A stretch of DNA of 64,000 nucleotides from Rosellinia necatrix. Lineage: Eukaryota; Ascomycota; Sordariomycetes; Xylariales; Xylariaceae. Of this stretch, positions 46,729 through 58,051 are shown piece by piece (within the stretch, counting starts at the first letter, position 1; every line of letters begins with the position of its first letter). The translations under genes and the position numbers were made by a program. The DNA lies in contig JAGYVD010000001.1 in assembly GCA_021209875.1 (NCBI GenBank), forward strand, positions 2,666,001-2,730,000. Direction: 5' to 3'. Under the pieces are notes generated by a model that saw only the letters and a program-made list of their open reading frames with translations, did no database searches and was not told the origin of the DNA.

Positions 46729-47937
46729 CGGTGCCGGCTAGGTACCTTACCACTCGGCTATATATCCCCAATCCGTGCATCCAGATGCACCAATCGCTCG
46801 GAGGGATATGGACACTAGAGAAGGCTTGGTTGTCAAGCGCCGACTCGGTGTAATTCCCGACATCTGATCAAGTGCATTGAACATTGTGAAATCGCCGAGC
46901 TCCACCCCGAAGAAGCCGCTTATGTCCGTAAAAAGCCGACCATGCTCGGATTCTCGTCCGACCCTGATAGGTAGGTACCTATTTAAACCTCGCTTCGGTT
47001 GGCATCGCATAACCGAAGGGGATGGATCTTCATATGACCACACTGTGTTGCTACGACTTGAGTCTATATCATAACCATTGTAGAAAAGAAAACGAAAAGG
47101 AAAAGAAAGAAAGAAAGGAAAAAAAAAAAAAGGACAAGCAAAGAAAATGAAATCAGAAACGACCACCTCCAGAGACGAACTAGGATGACATGACTTAGCT
47201 GAGGCGAAGCCCGATGGGTTTGTTATAACCCGAGAAATTCGAGCCGCGAAAAGATAGCGTTCATAATTTCGAATATAGACAGCCCCTTCAACACCCAGGA
47301 ACTCTCGTCGTTCATATTTCTACACATTAAACAATACAGTCTTACTCCCCAATCATAATACACGGTATAAGACGGATGTCCCGAACTACCCCAAGTCATC
47401 CCGAAATGGGCATACCAGTAAAAGGCGTAGTCTAACTGCTTTCAAGATAGTTGGGGGGAATAATTGTAGCCTCCGACCGGGCGCAACAATGCATCACTTC
47501 AGCAAATAGCTACCCCGCATTCCTCGAAGCTGGGATCCCCCTCCCCCCCAATCTCAAAAACCTACCTTGCGAGCGTGTAAAAGGAAGGGGTTGATCGCGG
47601 GCTTGCGCGATACGCCGGTACACCACCAAACGGAGCCAGAACAGGCTGAAACTAACCATTAGATAATCCCGACCGAATGGGGTGGATTCCGTCTCGGCCC
47701 GTTGCACCGTTGGCTTCCGTAGGTCGGCTTTCGGTATCTCGAGCTTCGGGAACTCGATCCCCTTTCTTCTTCTTCTTCTCCTCCTCCTCCTCTTCCTCCT
47801 CCTCCTCCTCCTATTTACGTAGCCTCCGCCCTTTTGACGGTCCCATCCTCTTCCACCCCGCGATTGTATCACATTCTTACGCAACTACACGAACAACCAC
47901 TACACGCAAATATACACGAACAAAACGCAACACGAAA
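46729..47937. other. Divergent promoter region between regulator and aldolase
   Basis: About 1.2 kb between the start codons of two divergent genes. Includes A/G-rich (47080-47140) and CTT/CTC-rich (47765-47815) tracts. No gene supported. Any shared control of the pair would be encoded here. Confidence 0.55.
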
Positions 47938-48899
47938 ATGTTGCAAGGGTGTACACTCAAGAGCGTGCTCGAGAAGGGCGAGCGGGCGAGCATGGGCGTA
48001 TGGCAGACGCTACCAGGCCACAATGTGTCGAGAGTCCTTGCACGTACGCCGGGAGTCGACTGGGTGCTTGTGGACTGTGAGCATGGTAACATCGACGATG
48101 CGGCGATGCACGAAGCCGTTCCGGCCATCGCAAGCTGTGGTGTCAGCCCAATCGTCCGAATCCCGGACACACAAGGCTGGATGATCAAAAGTGAGTGGAC
48201 ACATGCAGAACATTGGCAGATTGGCCGTTCCTGAGCGCCCGGGGACCATGGACTGACGTGTTCACAGGAGCGTTAGATGCAGGGGCACATGGTGTAAGTG
48301 GAAGCTAAGAGTGCCCCATACAGAAGGGGGGAAATTGTCTTCAGAGTTTGACATGGGAGGTCTAGATCCTGCTACCACTCCTGCGCTCTGCCGAGGAGGC
48401 CAGGAGAGTTGTTGCGGCTGCTAAGTTCCCGCCGGAGGGACAGCGCGGCCTCGGCTCGCCCTTTGCGATGGAGCGTTTCAATCCTATTCCTACAATGACG
48501 GAATACTTCCAGCACGCGAACCAGTCGCTGTTGACCATAGTACAGATCGAGACAAAAGAGGCCCTAGAAGCCGTGGATGAGATCGCGGCTATACCGGGCG
48601 TTGACGTCTTATTCGTTGGTCCCTATGACTTGGGTAACAATATCGGATATCCGATCCTCGATGGGATCATGAAGCCCGAGCTCGAGCAGGCCGTCGATCG
48701 CGTTCTAGCAGCTACTAACAAAGCTGGCAAGAAGGCCGGCTTTTACGCGAGCAGCGGAGAACAGGCTAAAAAATACGCCGATAAAGGCTTCCATATGATC
48801 AATGCTGCCCTCGATACCACGTTACTAGAGGCTAGCCTGGTACGCTCTCTCAACGCCGCCCACGGACAGGCGGCGCCCGGAGCTGTAGGGCGATATTAG
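47938..48899 (+). CDS. HpcH/HpaI-family aldolase/citrate lyase-like protein
   Basis: Three exons: 47938-48190, 48268-48293 (a 26-nt micro-exon) and 48366-48899 (270 aa). The family are TIM-barrel, divalent-metal aldolases that cleave 2-keto-3-deoxy or 4-hydroxy-2-oxo acids to pyruvate plus an aldehyde; the bacterial HpaI acts in homoprotocatechuate breakdown. Expected residues are present at the right spacing: H49 (DCEHG), R74 (IVRIP), metal ligands E155 (IVQIE) and D181 (FVGPYDL). The GAHGILLPLLRSAEEA block is formed only when the micro-exon is spliced to both sides, which supports the model. No targeting signal is evident. It is divergent from the Zn2Cys6 regulator, about 1.2 kb away. Confidence 0.93.
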
Positions 48900-49000
48900 T
48901 AGCTATATTATAATGCCAAGGCTTTATCTGTGAACAGATTCCTAGTTTTTCCCCGTCTTACTTTCTTTTATACAATATTTGTGTGGGTCATGATGCCCTA

Positions 49001-49471
49001 TTATGTTTTTTCGACCTCGTCCATCTTAGCCTTGACTTGCTCGGCGGTGAAACGATGCATAAGTCGAACTGCCTCCGAGACGGTTTGTGGTCGTTCGTCA
49101 GGGGTAGATGATCTGCTAATGTGAACCTATTACATATCTGGTGTTAATAACGCGTCGCCGATAAGCACTGGGAAATATTATGACCACAATGCTGATGGGT
49201 TCGGATAACCCTCGTCATTCCGGTTCAGACCCCTTCGGCCTCACCGATTATTCTTATCAAGATTATCACTTACCACGGGAACATCAAAATCATAAAGGTC
49301 ACGCCATTGGGGTCCTGTATCCGACTTGACGATATCTACTTCATTGAACTGAAAGGGCCGAGTATCCCAGACATCAGACAAGACGGATCGGGCGTCCGAA
49401 CACAACCCGCAGTTTTCGCGCGTGAAGAGCGTAATCCGGCAGGCTTGGAAAAGTCGGACGGTAGGCCGCAT
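49001..49471 (-). CDS. Glutaredoxin-like protein (YDR286C/DUF836 type)
   Basis: Two exons on the minus strand: 49274-49471 and 49001-49126 (107 aa). Donor GTAAGT and acceptor AATAG join in phase 0, turning the unspliced end after FDVPV into VPVVHI, the conserved cis-Pro loop. A thioredoxin-fold redox motif TRENCGLC has C21 and C24, followed by VLSDVWDTRPFQFNEVDI as in the uncharacterised glutaredoxin-like family to which yeast YDR286C belongs. The short C-terminus ends MHRFTAEQVKAKMDEVEK. Its stop lies about 100 bp from the stop of the convergent aldolase, so the 3' UTRs probably overlap. The biological role of the family is not established; some members are mitochondrial. Confidence 0.9.
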
Positions 49472-50231
49472 TTCTTAGTATGATTATCTCGACTGCAAAA
49501 AAATAAAAATAAAAAAAAAATTAAAAAAATAACAGCGGGGCCAAGTGAGTGAGCTAAAACCAATGGCAGAAATGTGTGATCTCCTAAAGTGTATGGATGA
49601 GTACACTAGATACATGGAGAATCCGTTTGGGCTTGCGATAGGTAAGTCGTGCCGACTTCTAGCAGAGAGAGAAAGAGAGATAGAGCTTTGCTAAACTAAC
49701 TACCCACTTTCTTATACTTGCCTAGTGCGTACTAGGTAGTTATATGGAACTGTCGAACCTTAATATAGAAGGGTTGTATTGCGCAAGGATCGGGAGGCTT
49801 CCGAGTGGTGGTATTACGTCATAGCTTGTTCATGCTTATGACAGTACTGCCCAAAGAAGTAAGCGGCAGAAGTGTTTGCTGTTCAACAGCTCTCTGCAGA
49901 GATTCCATCAAGTTCCTAAGCCTAATCTAGGCTTTTCTACACTACCACTCGTATGCAGCCTCACGGCTCTTCCAACTCTGTCTCTTACATCACAGCCAGA
50001 GCCCCTCATCTCACACCCTACCCTACTCGTAACGCAGGACCAAACCTAAAGCAGGCCAAAGTTGCACAATACTAATCGCCGTTGAACTCTCGTACTCACT
50101 TAGGTAACCACGGGGCCGCAAACTAAGACGTAGGGACCCCTTCGCCGAACCGAGCCCCACGTGTCTAGGTACCTGTCAGTTTTAGACCTTCAGCACAGTG
50201 CCTCTGGGGTCTGTCTCTGGGGTCTGCAGAC
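49472..50231. other. Divergent promoter region, glutaredoxin-like and CHORD genes
   Basis: About 760 bp of shared upstream DNA with an A-rich tract at 49497-49530 just upstream of the glutaredoxin-like ATG. No gene seen. Confidence 0.55.
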
Positions 50232-51392
50232 ATGGTCCTGAAATGCGTTCATCAAGGTTGCGGGAAGCAGTATAGCGACCCGGAGGAGACCTGCAAGTAC
50301 CACCCGGGCCCTCCCGTTTTCCACGAGGGACAGAAAGGTTAACTAGCCCTTTTCCCCAACTATATATTATATACCTACCTACCCTTGTTAGGGCCCTTGA
50401 TTCGGTCTCACCCGCCGGCCCCCCTTGCCTCTCCCATCTCATCTCGCTTCGGCCCTCTGCCCGAAGGACGATCACGAATACTTACCGTGGGCCCAGGTTG
50501 GAAATGCTGCAAACCACGAGTCCTCACATTCGACGAGTTCCTCGAACTACCTCCGTGCACCGAGGGGAAACACAGCACCACCGACCATCCCCCCAAGATT
50601 GAGAAGAAGGAGCAGGCTACAGATGTCAGTCCAGCTACACAATCACTCGCGGACAAGTTAGCCGAGGCCGTATCGGCCGCTGGTGCGACAGCTAGCCGCG
50701 CCCCTCTAACCCCCCAGCCCGCACCCACAGCGCCCGCGCCACCCCCGGAATCCGAAGATGACGAGCCCGCGCTCGAGATCCCCGATGGCAAGGAATGCAG
50801 GAGGAAAGGGTGCAGCGTAGCCTTCAGGAAGGGCCAGCAGCGGTCCGACGAAGAGCGATGCGTCCACCACCCGGGCGCCCCCATATTCCACGAAGGCAGC
50901 AAGGGCTACAGCTGCTGCAAGCGACGTGTGTTGGAGTTTGACCAATTCATGAAGATTGAGGGCTGCAAGACGTCGCCCCGACATCTATTCATCGGGTCGG
51001 GCCAGGACAAGAGTAAGGCAAAGAAGGGCCCGAGCGGCGAGCAAGGCGGGGAGGAGTTGTTGGAGACGGTGCGCCACGACTTCTACCAAACACCTAACAA
51101 CGTCATAGCATCCTTCTTTTTGAAGAAGATTGACAGTGCGAGGGCGACGGTAAAGTTCAATTCCAACGCCCTGGATCTGGACCTGCCAACAAGCGAGCCC
51201 GCGCCGAAACGCTACAAGACGTCCGTCCCATTGTTCGGCGAGATTGACACCCAGAAGTCCGTTTTCAAGATCCTGGGCTCGAAACTCGAGGTCAACTTGC
51301 AGAAGGCGGACGGTGCGAGCTGGCCAGTTCTTCGGAGCGACGAGCAGCGCAGGGGAGAAATATTACAAATTGGTCGGGCTGGACGGGTATAA
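50232..51392 (+). CDS. CHORD-CS domain co-chaperone (RAR1/CHORDC1-like)
   Basis: Two exons: 50232-50337 and 50497-51392 (333 aa). The intron (donor GTTAAC, acceptor CCCAG) lies inside the first CHORD domain and restores HEGQKGWKCC. CHORD proteins bind Zn and act with Hsp90 and SGT1. CHORD1 (about residues 5-58) shows CVHQGCG, CKYHPGPPVFHEG and WKCCKPRVLTFDEFL. CHORD2 (about 136-197) shows CRRKGC, CVHHPGAPIFHEG and YSCCKRRVLEFDQFM. A CS/p23-like domain (about 225-320) follows, starting at RHDFYQTPNNVIASFF and ending KLEVNLQKADGASWPVL. The linker between the CHORDs is Pro/Ala-rich and acidic. This is the CHORD-CHORD-CS order of animal and fungal CHORDC1. The donor is atypical but the frame and domain continuity support it. 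Confidence 0.93.
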
Positions 51393-51932
51393 CGCCCGCC
51401 CCATCGCACCGGCGAATTGAAAAAGAAAGTAAAAGGAAAATCACACTTCCACCATTACCCCACCACTTTTTGCACCATAGGGCGATTACTTAAAGAAGGC
51501 AACTTGCACCGTGCGCCATGAGTTGTATAAGTAGGGAGGTAGATCAACAGCTTGAGCAGGTGACTTTATATATTAAGAAGTAAAGGCACCGAAGAGCCGA
51601 GCAAGGCGATAATAGCCAATGTCCCCGATAACTTCTGAGGCCGCATCAGTAGTTATATGTTATTATTGGAGTAAGGAAATGGTTTGACACAACTAGCTAA
51701 TAGAATGCAATCCCAAATCCAATAATTGCCTAGGAGATCTTGGCACGCCAAGCAGAAGCCATCCCTACCAACCAGATACACAGTAGTTATTCGGAACTGG
51801 TGTGATAGAACTGTAGATGTCAGGGGTTAAAACAGTAAAATTTAAGCGACAGAAAAACAAAAACGAGAAACTTTCTCGTCGGCGACCAACAATTGAAACA
51901 TTTATTCGGAAACATAACAGAAATACCTAAAT
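51393..51932. other. Convergent 3' intergenic region
   Basis: 540 bp between convergent stop codons. No frame of note. Confidence 0.55.
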
Positions 51933-52901
51933 CTAATCTGCTCCTCCCGCACCGATGCCTTTAATGAGGCCACTTCGTAGGGGGGGTAGGAGGGGGAGGG
52001 AGTGGCGTGCTGTACCGAGATAAGAAGAAGAAGAAGGAGAAGAATAAACACATCAGCACATCATTATTCAAGACGACTTACCTCCGAGAGCATCGCCCTC
52101 CTCGATCGGCACCAGCTCCAGGTGGTCGTCCCACCGGTGGCCGGGGGGCGTGACGGGCCGCGGCGAGCGGCCGTCGCTGTTCTGGTACTCGATGACGTCG
52201 TCGAGCAGGGGGAGGGCCTCGACCTCGGCGGGCGACAGCGAGTGGCGGTAGACGAAGTCGTCGAGGTGCGCGTACGCCATCCACAGCGTGTGGGGGACGC
52301 CGGGGGGCCGCTGGGCCGGCCGGGGCCCGCGCCGTCCGATGTCCGGGATCCACCGCCGGCCCCGGCGCAGGTCGCGGCGGCGGCGGGGGCGGTCGTCATG
52401 GTAAAAGTCCCCCCCTTCTGCGAACGCCGCCACCGCCGCGTCATCGTCGTCCTCGCCGAGGTCCTCGCCGCCGCCGCCGCCGCCGCCGTTGAGGTCCTCG
52501 TCGTCGTCCATGTACCTCTTCGCCCTCGGCACCCGCCGCGCCCCCTTCCCCTTCCGCCGCCCCGCCACCCCTTCCTCCACCGCCCCCGCCGCCCCGATCA
52601 GCCCCAGCAGCGCCGCCTGCTCCCGGTACGCCGCGCTCTCGTCCCGCACGTCCACGCGCCGCAGCAGCGCGCTCCGGAGCTTCGCCACGTTGCTGCGCGT
52701 CGACGCCGACGCCGCCGTCGCGCGCCCCCTGCCCTCGCTCTTGCGCACCCCGCCGCCGCCGCCGCCCAGGACCCGCGGCGTTGCCGGCTCCGACGGGGCA
52801 CCATCCGTGGTCGTCTTCGCCGCCGACGCCGCCGCCGCCGCCGCCCGCCGGGGCTGTTTCCGCGTCGGCGGGGCCGGGCCGTGTTTCTTGGTGTCGGTCA
52901 T
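51933..52901 (-). CDS. Hypothetical low-complexity protein
   Basis: Two exons on the minus strand: 52082-52901 and 51933-52009 (298 aa). Donor GTAAGT, acceptor GGTACAG, phase 1. The ATG chosen starts MTDTKKHGPAPP; a longer upstream reading (to 53000) is Lys-rich leader. The protein begins Ala/Arg-rich with Gly runs, has an Arg-rich patch around RRKGKGARRVPRAKRY, an Asp/Glu/Gly stretch (DDDEDLNGGGG..EDLGEDDDD), a second Arg block, then a more ordinary region: PHTLWMAYAHLDDFVYRH and SPAEVEALPLLDDVIEYQN, which looks conserved-domain-like. I do not recognise the family. Alternating basic and acidic low complexity suggests a nuclear or nucleic-acid-linked protein, but that is only an impression. 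GC is very high, so the opposite strand is also open by chance. Confidence 0.75.
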
Positions 52902-53320
52902 GGTGTGTGTGGTGGAGATTTCCGCTTCTCGCTTTTTTTTCTTTTTTTCCTTTTTTCTTCCCTTTTTTGTAGCTCTGGTCTGGTTAAATATGCAACGCAA
53001 AATCTGCTAGGGGTCACTTTTCGGCTTAGCCCCTGAACGGTGTTCCTGTCGGTGTAGTGTTGTCGACGAATGGAAACTCTTGGGGATCGAGGGGGTGGGG
53101 AGGCACGGCGCGTTTTTGAGTGCCGCGTCAATGAGATCTACGATGTATTTTAACTGGCTGCCCGCGAATTCAGGGATAAAGGATGTGCCGCTGTTCTTTG
53201 TTTGGATATCGCGGCGTCGGGGAAACACTTAGGTTGGCTTTATTAGATAGCTGAGAACCGTAGGCTTGGTAGTGTAACCATTGTCGTCTCATAATTACTT
53301 TGTTTCTTTGAATCCTAACA
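52902..53320. other. Intergenic DNA upstream of the hypothetical gene
   Basis: About 420 bp containing T-rich leader sequence (52930-52970) and a 73-codon minus frame (53007-53228) with some protein-like stretches but no recognisable domain. No gene is claimed. Confidence 0.4.
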
Positions 53321-53721
53321 ATGTCTTTGTTCTGTAATGTTACACGTTTTGCACTGATTCTGTTCATGGATGAATTTGAGAAGACTTCCAAGTCGATCCA
53401 TAATACTCTTCTTACCTGACGGATGACTAACTCAAATGGATTAGGAGAGTATCTTGACCGTCGATCCGCGACGAACAGAAGGCAGCAAGGCTCATCGATC
53501 AGTTAAGGAAGACCCTCAAGGGGGAATGCATATCGTACTTCGGCGCGCCATTGGCCAGCCGGGCGTCTGAAATCGTCCCGTTTCTGACATTCTCGCCCGA
53601 CGAACAGACGGTAATCTCTTATAAGGCCGCGGTGAACTTAGAGGCGAATCTGAGACGGCCTGTCGTCGTCTTGACAAGCTTGGTTGAAGATAATCTTGCG
53701 CAGAGAAAAGGGGGGTATTGA
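53321..53721 (+). pseudogene. Fragment of an AAA+ ATPase (fungal Clp/torsin-like)
   Basis: Three short pieces in different plus frames keep the order of one protein. 53321-53413 reads a Walker B segment, FALILFMDEFEKTSKSIHNTLL, ending in a stop. 53444-53470 reads GEYLDRRS in another frame. 53461-53721 reads the end of the ATPase module: QKAARLIDQLRKTLKGE, then FGAPLASRASEIVPFLTFSP, then a C-terminal helix to a TGA. Walker A and the N-terminal half are missing, and the sensor region between DRR and DEQK is deleted. In the family these pieces lie in one frame within about 130 residues. It is therefore a broken remnant. The family name is from memory of similar fungal proteins and is less sure than the AAA+ nature. 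Confidence 0.6.
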
Positions 53722-54319
53722 CGGCGTTCGGAGCTCGTGTAAATAAGAAGCGAAGCTTATGGTTTAGAATGGGTTGTACACCATAAATCGTCCCTTGATT
53801 AAAATTGGATTCTAGAGCTGTGAAGGCAAAACGGAACCGTTCCACCTTTTTAGTTATGTTGGTATATATGCAAACTACTCCGTGACAAGAGCCATGTTGG
53901 TTCTGAAGTGCTGTTGAAGTTGAGAACGGCTGTTTAATCTCTGGTCGAAAGCGTTAGACCCCAAGCACACCGGAATGAACAAGGTGGTGTAAGTGTAAAC
54001 TGAATATTGTCAGGTACTTTATTAGGGGGTAGCTGGCTATATCAAGCTACCCAAGGCACGGTAGATGTATTATAATATATCCAAACAGCCACATTAACGT
54101 AGGGTTTCATTGGTGCCTGCGTGCTTGACTGCTTGGCAATGCTCACCTCTCATCCCGCAGTCCAACCCCGTGGCGACCCAGCCCCGCGAAGCTCACCAAA
54201 CCCCGAGGAAGAACCAGCACGGCGCAGCTTTCCCATAAGCAAAATATCGTGACAACCATCGTTCTCATCGATTATTCGTGTTGTGTTTATTTGCGTTACG
54301 TGAATCAACAGCTGATATT
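53722..54319. other. Intergenic DNA upstream of the HET-NACHT-WD40 pseudogene
   Basis: About 600 bp without a supported gene. Includes the former promoter of the pseudogene. Confidence 0.5.
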
Positions 54320-57300
54320 ATGCGTCTATTGTATTGCGACCATGTCAACGGCACCATTCGGTCGACCGAAGACCTCCACTCAAACATTCCTCCATATGCG
54401 ATCCTTTCCCACAGATGGGGCCCAAACGAGGTCACACTACAAGAGCTCTGCGACGGCACCGGCTCAAGCAAAGATGGCTATCACAAGATTCGCTTCTGCG
54501 GCGAGAGGGCCCGGCATGATGGATTATCCCACTTTTGGGTTGATACCCGTCGCATCGACAAGAAAAATGCTGTTGAGCTGCAAGCAGCTATCATCAGCAT
54601 GTTCCGCTGGTACCAAAACGCAAGTCGGTGCTATGTCTATCTTGACGATGTATCTTATCCTGCGGCCCAGTCTGCCGGACCTTTGGAAGCGCCGCCTAGG
54701 AAGAGGCAAAAGCGGACGGACACAGCGGACAAAGCGCTCCCCACCGAGCCCCCCTGGCATTCGGCATTTCGAAAAAGCCTACGGTTCACCCGCGGGTGGA
54801 CACTCTAGGAACTCCTTGCGCCAATATCGGTTGATTTTTTCTCAAGAGAATATACCTTACTTGGGAATAAGAGCTCCCTAGAGCAGAGTATCCGCGATAT
54901 AACACATATCCCCGTCGAAGCATTACGGGGCCGCCCCCTCTCCGGCTTTAGCGTGCCGAACAGATTTTCTTGGATGGAACGCCGCGAGACAACGCTCGAA
55001 GAAGACCAGGCCTACTCCTTGTTGGGCATGTTCTCCATCCAAATGTCACTTCTTTACGGCGAAGAGTATGGAGAGGCATCTAGGCGACTAAAAATGGAGA
55101 TCAAACAAGCGACTGAGCTTCCGTCGATACCAGTGGCAAAGGGGGCGACGTTTGGCTCTCGCGCAAGGGAGCATAACGCACGCTGCCACTCCGACACACG
55201 TGTTGACATTTTCTACCAGATCAGAAGCTGGGCAGAGGATCCCAACGGGAAAGCTATATTCTGGCTGAACGGCATTTCTGGCACTGGAAAATCTACCATC
55301 TCCCACACCGTTGCGGAGCACTTCGACAAACACGGCCTCCTTGGCGCAAGCTTCTTTTTCAAGAGAGGCGAGGCTGAGCGCGGGCACGCTGACCGGCTAT
55401 TTACCACCCTCGCCGCACAGCTCGCTGCAAAGATGCCTCTCGTTGCACAGCAGATCCGGACTACTATCGATACCGATCCTGATGTCTGTAGTAAGACCTT
55501 GCTCCAGCAATTTCAGAAACTAATTCTATATCCCCTTACCAACGTGTGCACTCCGTAAACCTTTGTCGTCGTTATCGATGCTCTTAACGAATACGATAAC
55601 GCTAAAGACATTAGAACTATCATCGATCTCTTATATTAGGCCAAAGATATTCCACACGTGCGTTTTAGGACGTTCTTAACAAGCCGGCCAGAACTATCCA
55701 TCCGTCTTGGCCTTCAAGAGGTCCGGAACGACCACCAGGATCTAGTTCTCCATAAGACACCACAGGGAATCATCACACACGATCTTCGTGTTTTCTTCGA
55801 GTGTGAGCTAGCCAGAATATGCAAAGAATATGCAAAGAATATGAAAATAATTTTGAGGGTGCACAACTCCCGCCAGATTGGCCTGGTCAAGCTGATCTGA
55901 GGTATGATCTGTCTCCTTGTAGTTTAAAAGCTTTTGTAACTGGTCGGCTGGGTTGAGCCTAGAAGGGTCTAGGAAATGACATATGGTGGCGGCTACAATA
56001 AAAAGGGGATAGGCCTAATAGACTAGGGTATCAACATATTGACGGCACATATTTGACGGTCCTAAATCAGCTTATATCCGAACAGTCTGGTGCAAAAAAG
56101 CAAGAGCTACTCGACAGGTTTAGAGATATTGTTGGCACTATTATACTTCTTGCCGAACCTCTCTCAGCTCGAGCCCTGTCTATAGTTTTAGACATCCCTC
56201 TATCTGATGTACAAAACCAGCTTAAACTGCTCCATTCTGTACTCGCTATTCCTTCTACGGCGGATGATCCTATCCGGACCTTTCATTTCTCCTTTGGTGA
56301 CTTTCTTTTAAATACATCGGAACAGGGTACCCACGAGTTCCGGATTGACCAGAAATTACTCACAAGGTGCTCGCAGCTTGGTGTATCCAGCTGCTATCTA
56401 CCACCAAAACCCTCAAGAGGGACATTTGCGGTCTTGTTGATCCGGGAGTTTCTTTATCGCAGGTCGATCGCCACACCATAAACAAATGTCTTCCTCCTAA
56501 GGTTCAATATGCTTGTTTACACTGGGTTCATCATTTAGAACTTTGTGATGCAACCATAGGAGATAATAGCCAAGCCTACGGATTCTTGCAAACACACTTC
56601 CTTCATTGGCCTGAAGCATTATGCCTTATAGGAGGTATGCATACAATTATCGGTATGATACGAGCCTTACGAGAGCGTTGCCAGGTAAGGAGATACTAAA
56701 GCACCTACCTGATATATAAATACTGATTTGATAGTTTGGACCACGCGTCGACACCTTTCTCCGGGACGCCAATCGATTCATCAAAAGCTGCATCTCCAAT
56801 ATAGCCTTACACCCATTACAGCCCTACTGTTCTGTCATCTGTTTCGCTCCAGAGAAAAGGGTGATTCGACAAGAGTTTCAAAACGAGATGTCAGCCTGGA
56901 TCGCCAAACCTCCAGCCATGGAGAAGACTTGGGATGCCTGCACACAAACGGTCGAATATAACGGCTTTGGGATCCAATCGATTGCTATATCGCCTGATGG
57001 CGGCTGGATTGCTTGGGCATCATTCAAAACTATTGGAATCTGGGATGCGGCGATACGCGCCTGTACACGGACGCTCGAAGGTCACAGTAAGTGGATTTCG
57101 TCTATGTCTATATCGCTTGATAGCCGCTGGGTCGTGTCGGGATCGGAGGATACCACCATTAAAATCTGGGAGGTGGCGACAGGTGACTGTACAAAGACAT
57201 GCAATGGCGACAGCGATAGGATTACATCAGTCGCCATATCGCCCGATAGTCGCTTGATTGCATCTGGATCGGGAGATACTACTGTTAAGATCCGGGAGGT

Positions 57301-58051
57301 GGCTACAGGTGACTGTACAAAGACTTGCGATGGCCACAGCGATGGGATTACATCAGTCGTCATATCGTCTAATAGTCGCTGGCTTGTGTCAGGATGGATC
57401 AAAAGATGATACCATTAAGATCTGGGGGGTGGCTGAAGGTACCTGTTCACAGACGTTTGGAAGCTATCATGACTCGACCGAACCGGTTGTTACGTCGCCT
57501 GACGGCCGCTGGCTTTGCGATAGGAGTATGGGATGGGACTATCCAGATCCGGGACCTGGCAAAATGTGTCCATCAAAAGACTATTGAGGACAATTTTACC
57601 TGGGAGAAGCTAATCGCTATATCGCCCGACGGCTGCTGGCTCGCATCAATACGGGCTTATAGTGCTAGCGATGGAAATGGTGATGCTATTAAGATCTGGA
57701 AAATAGAAACAAGAGCTTGCATACAAACGCTTGACGGCCAACACGCATTAATGGTTATGTCGTCTGATGGCCGCCGGCTCGCGTCAGTATCGGGCAAGAC
57801 TCGTAATGCCATTGATATCTAAAACGTGGAAACAGGCGCCTGCATGCAAACGCCTGAAAACCCGTAGCGATGTAATCTGTTTTATTGCTATGGCACCTGA
57901 TGGCTGTTGGCTTGCTTCCAAATCAAGCCATCAGCTTATGAAGATCTGGGATGTGATAACAGGCATTTGTACACAAACATTCGAATGCCATAAAGCGGGA
58001 CGTGATTTGAGCGTTATATTTTGCCTGGCACCCACTGGCTTGCGTGGGTAG
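54320..58051 (+). pseudogene. HET-NACHT-WD40 (NLR-like, het-e/HNWD type) pseudogene
   Basis: Intact members are STAND receptors: a HET effector domain, a NACHT switch and WD40 repeats that sense non-self in heterokaryon incompatibility. The HET domain starts MRLLYCDHVNG at 54320 (IPPYAILSHRWG). The NACHT domain has the P-loop GISGTGKST near 55275-55301 and a degraded Walker B (VVVIDALNEYDN). WD40-like units run from about 56940 to 57990 (SPDG..LVSGS..TIKIWEVATG). Breaks are an in-frame TAG at 54806-54808, TAA at 55556-55558 and TAG at 55637-55639, each one C-to-T change from a Gln codon. There is also an 11-bp tandem duplication at about 55816-55838 that shifts the frame, frameshifts near 56360, 57390 and 57520, and a Trp-to-stop at about 57820. 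A probable intron remains at 56685-56734. Most breaks are transitions, as RIP makes; GC elsewhere is near normal, so decay is mild. Confidence 0.9.
56940..57990 (+). repeat. WD40-coding tandem repeats of the pseudogene
   Basis: About six to seven units of roughly 126 bp. The units around 57080-57400 are the most alike (for example GGTGACTGTACAAAGAC recurs). High similarity between units is typical of HNWD sensor repeats, which exchange and diversify. Confidence 0.7.

Noticed and set aside
52002..53036. 344-codon plus-strand frame, Arg/Pro-rich
   Set aside because: It is the complement of a very GC-rich gene; composition alone keeps it open. The minus frame has a splice-linked ending and a more ordinary region.
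53516..53845. 109-codon minus-strand frame
   Set aside because: It lies antisense to the AAA+ fragment, which has recognisable family motifs.
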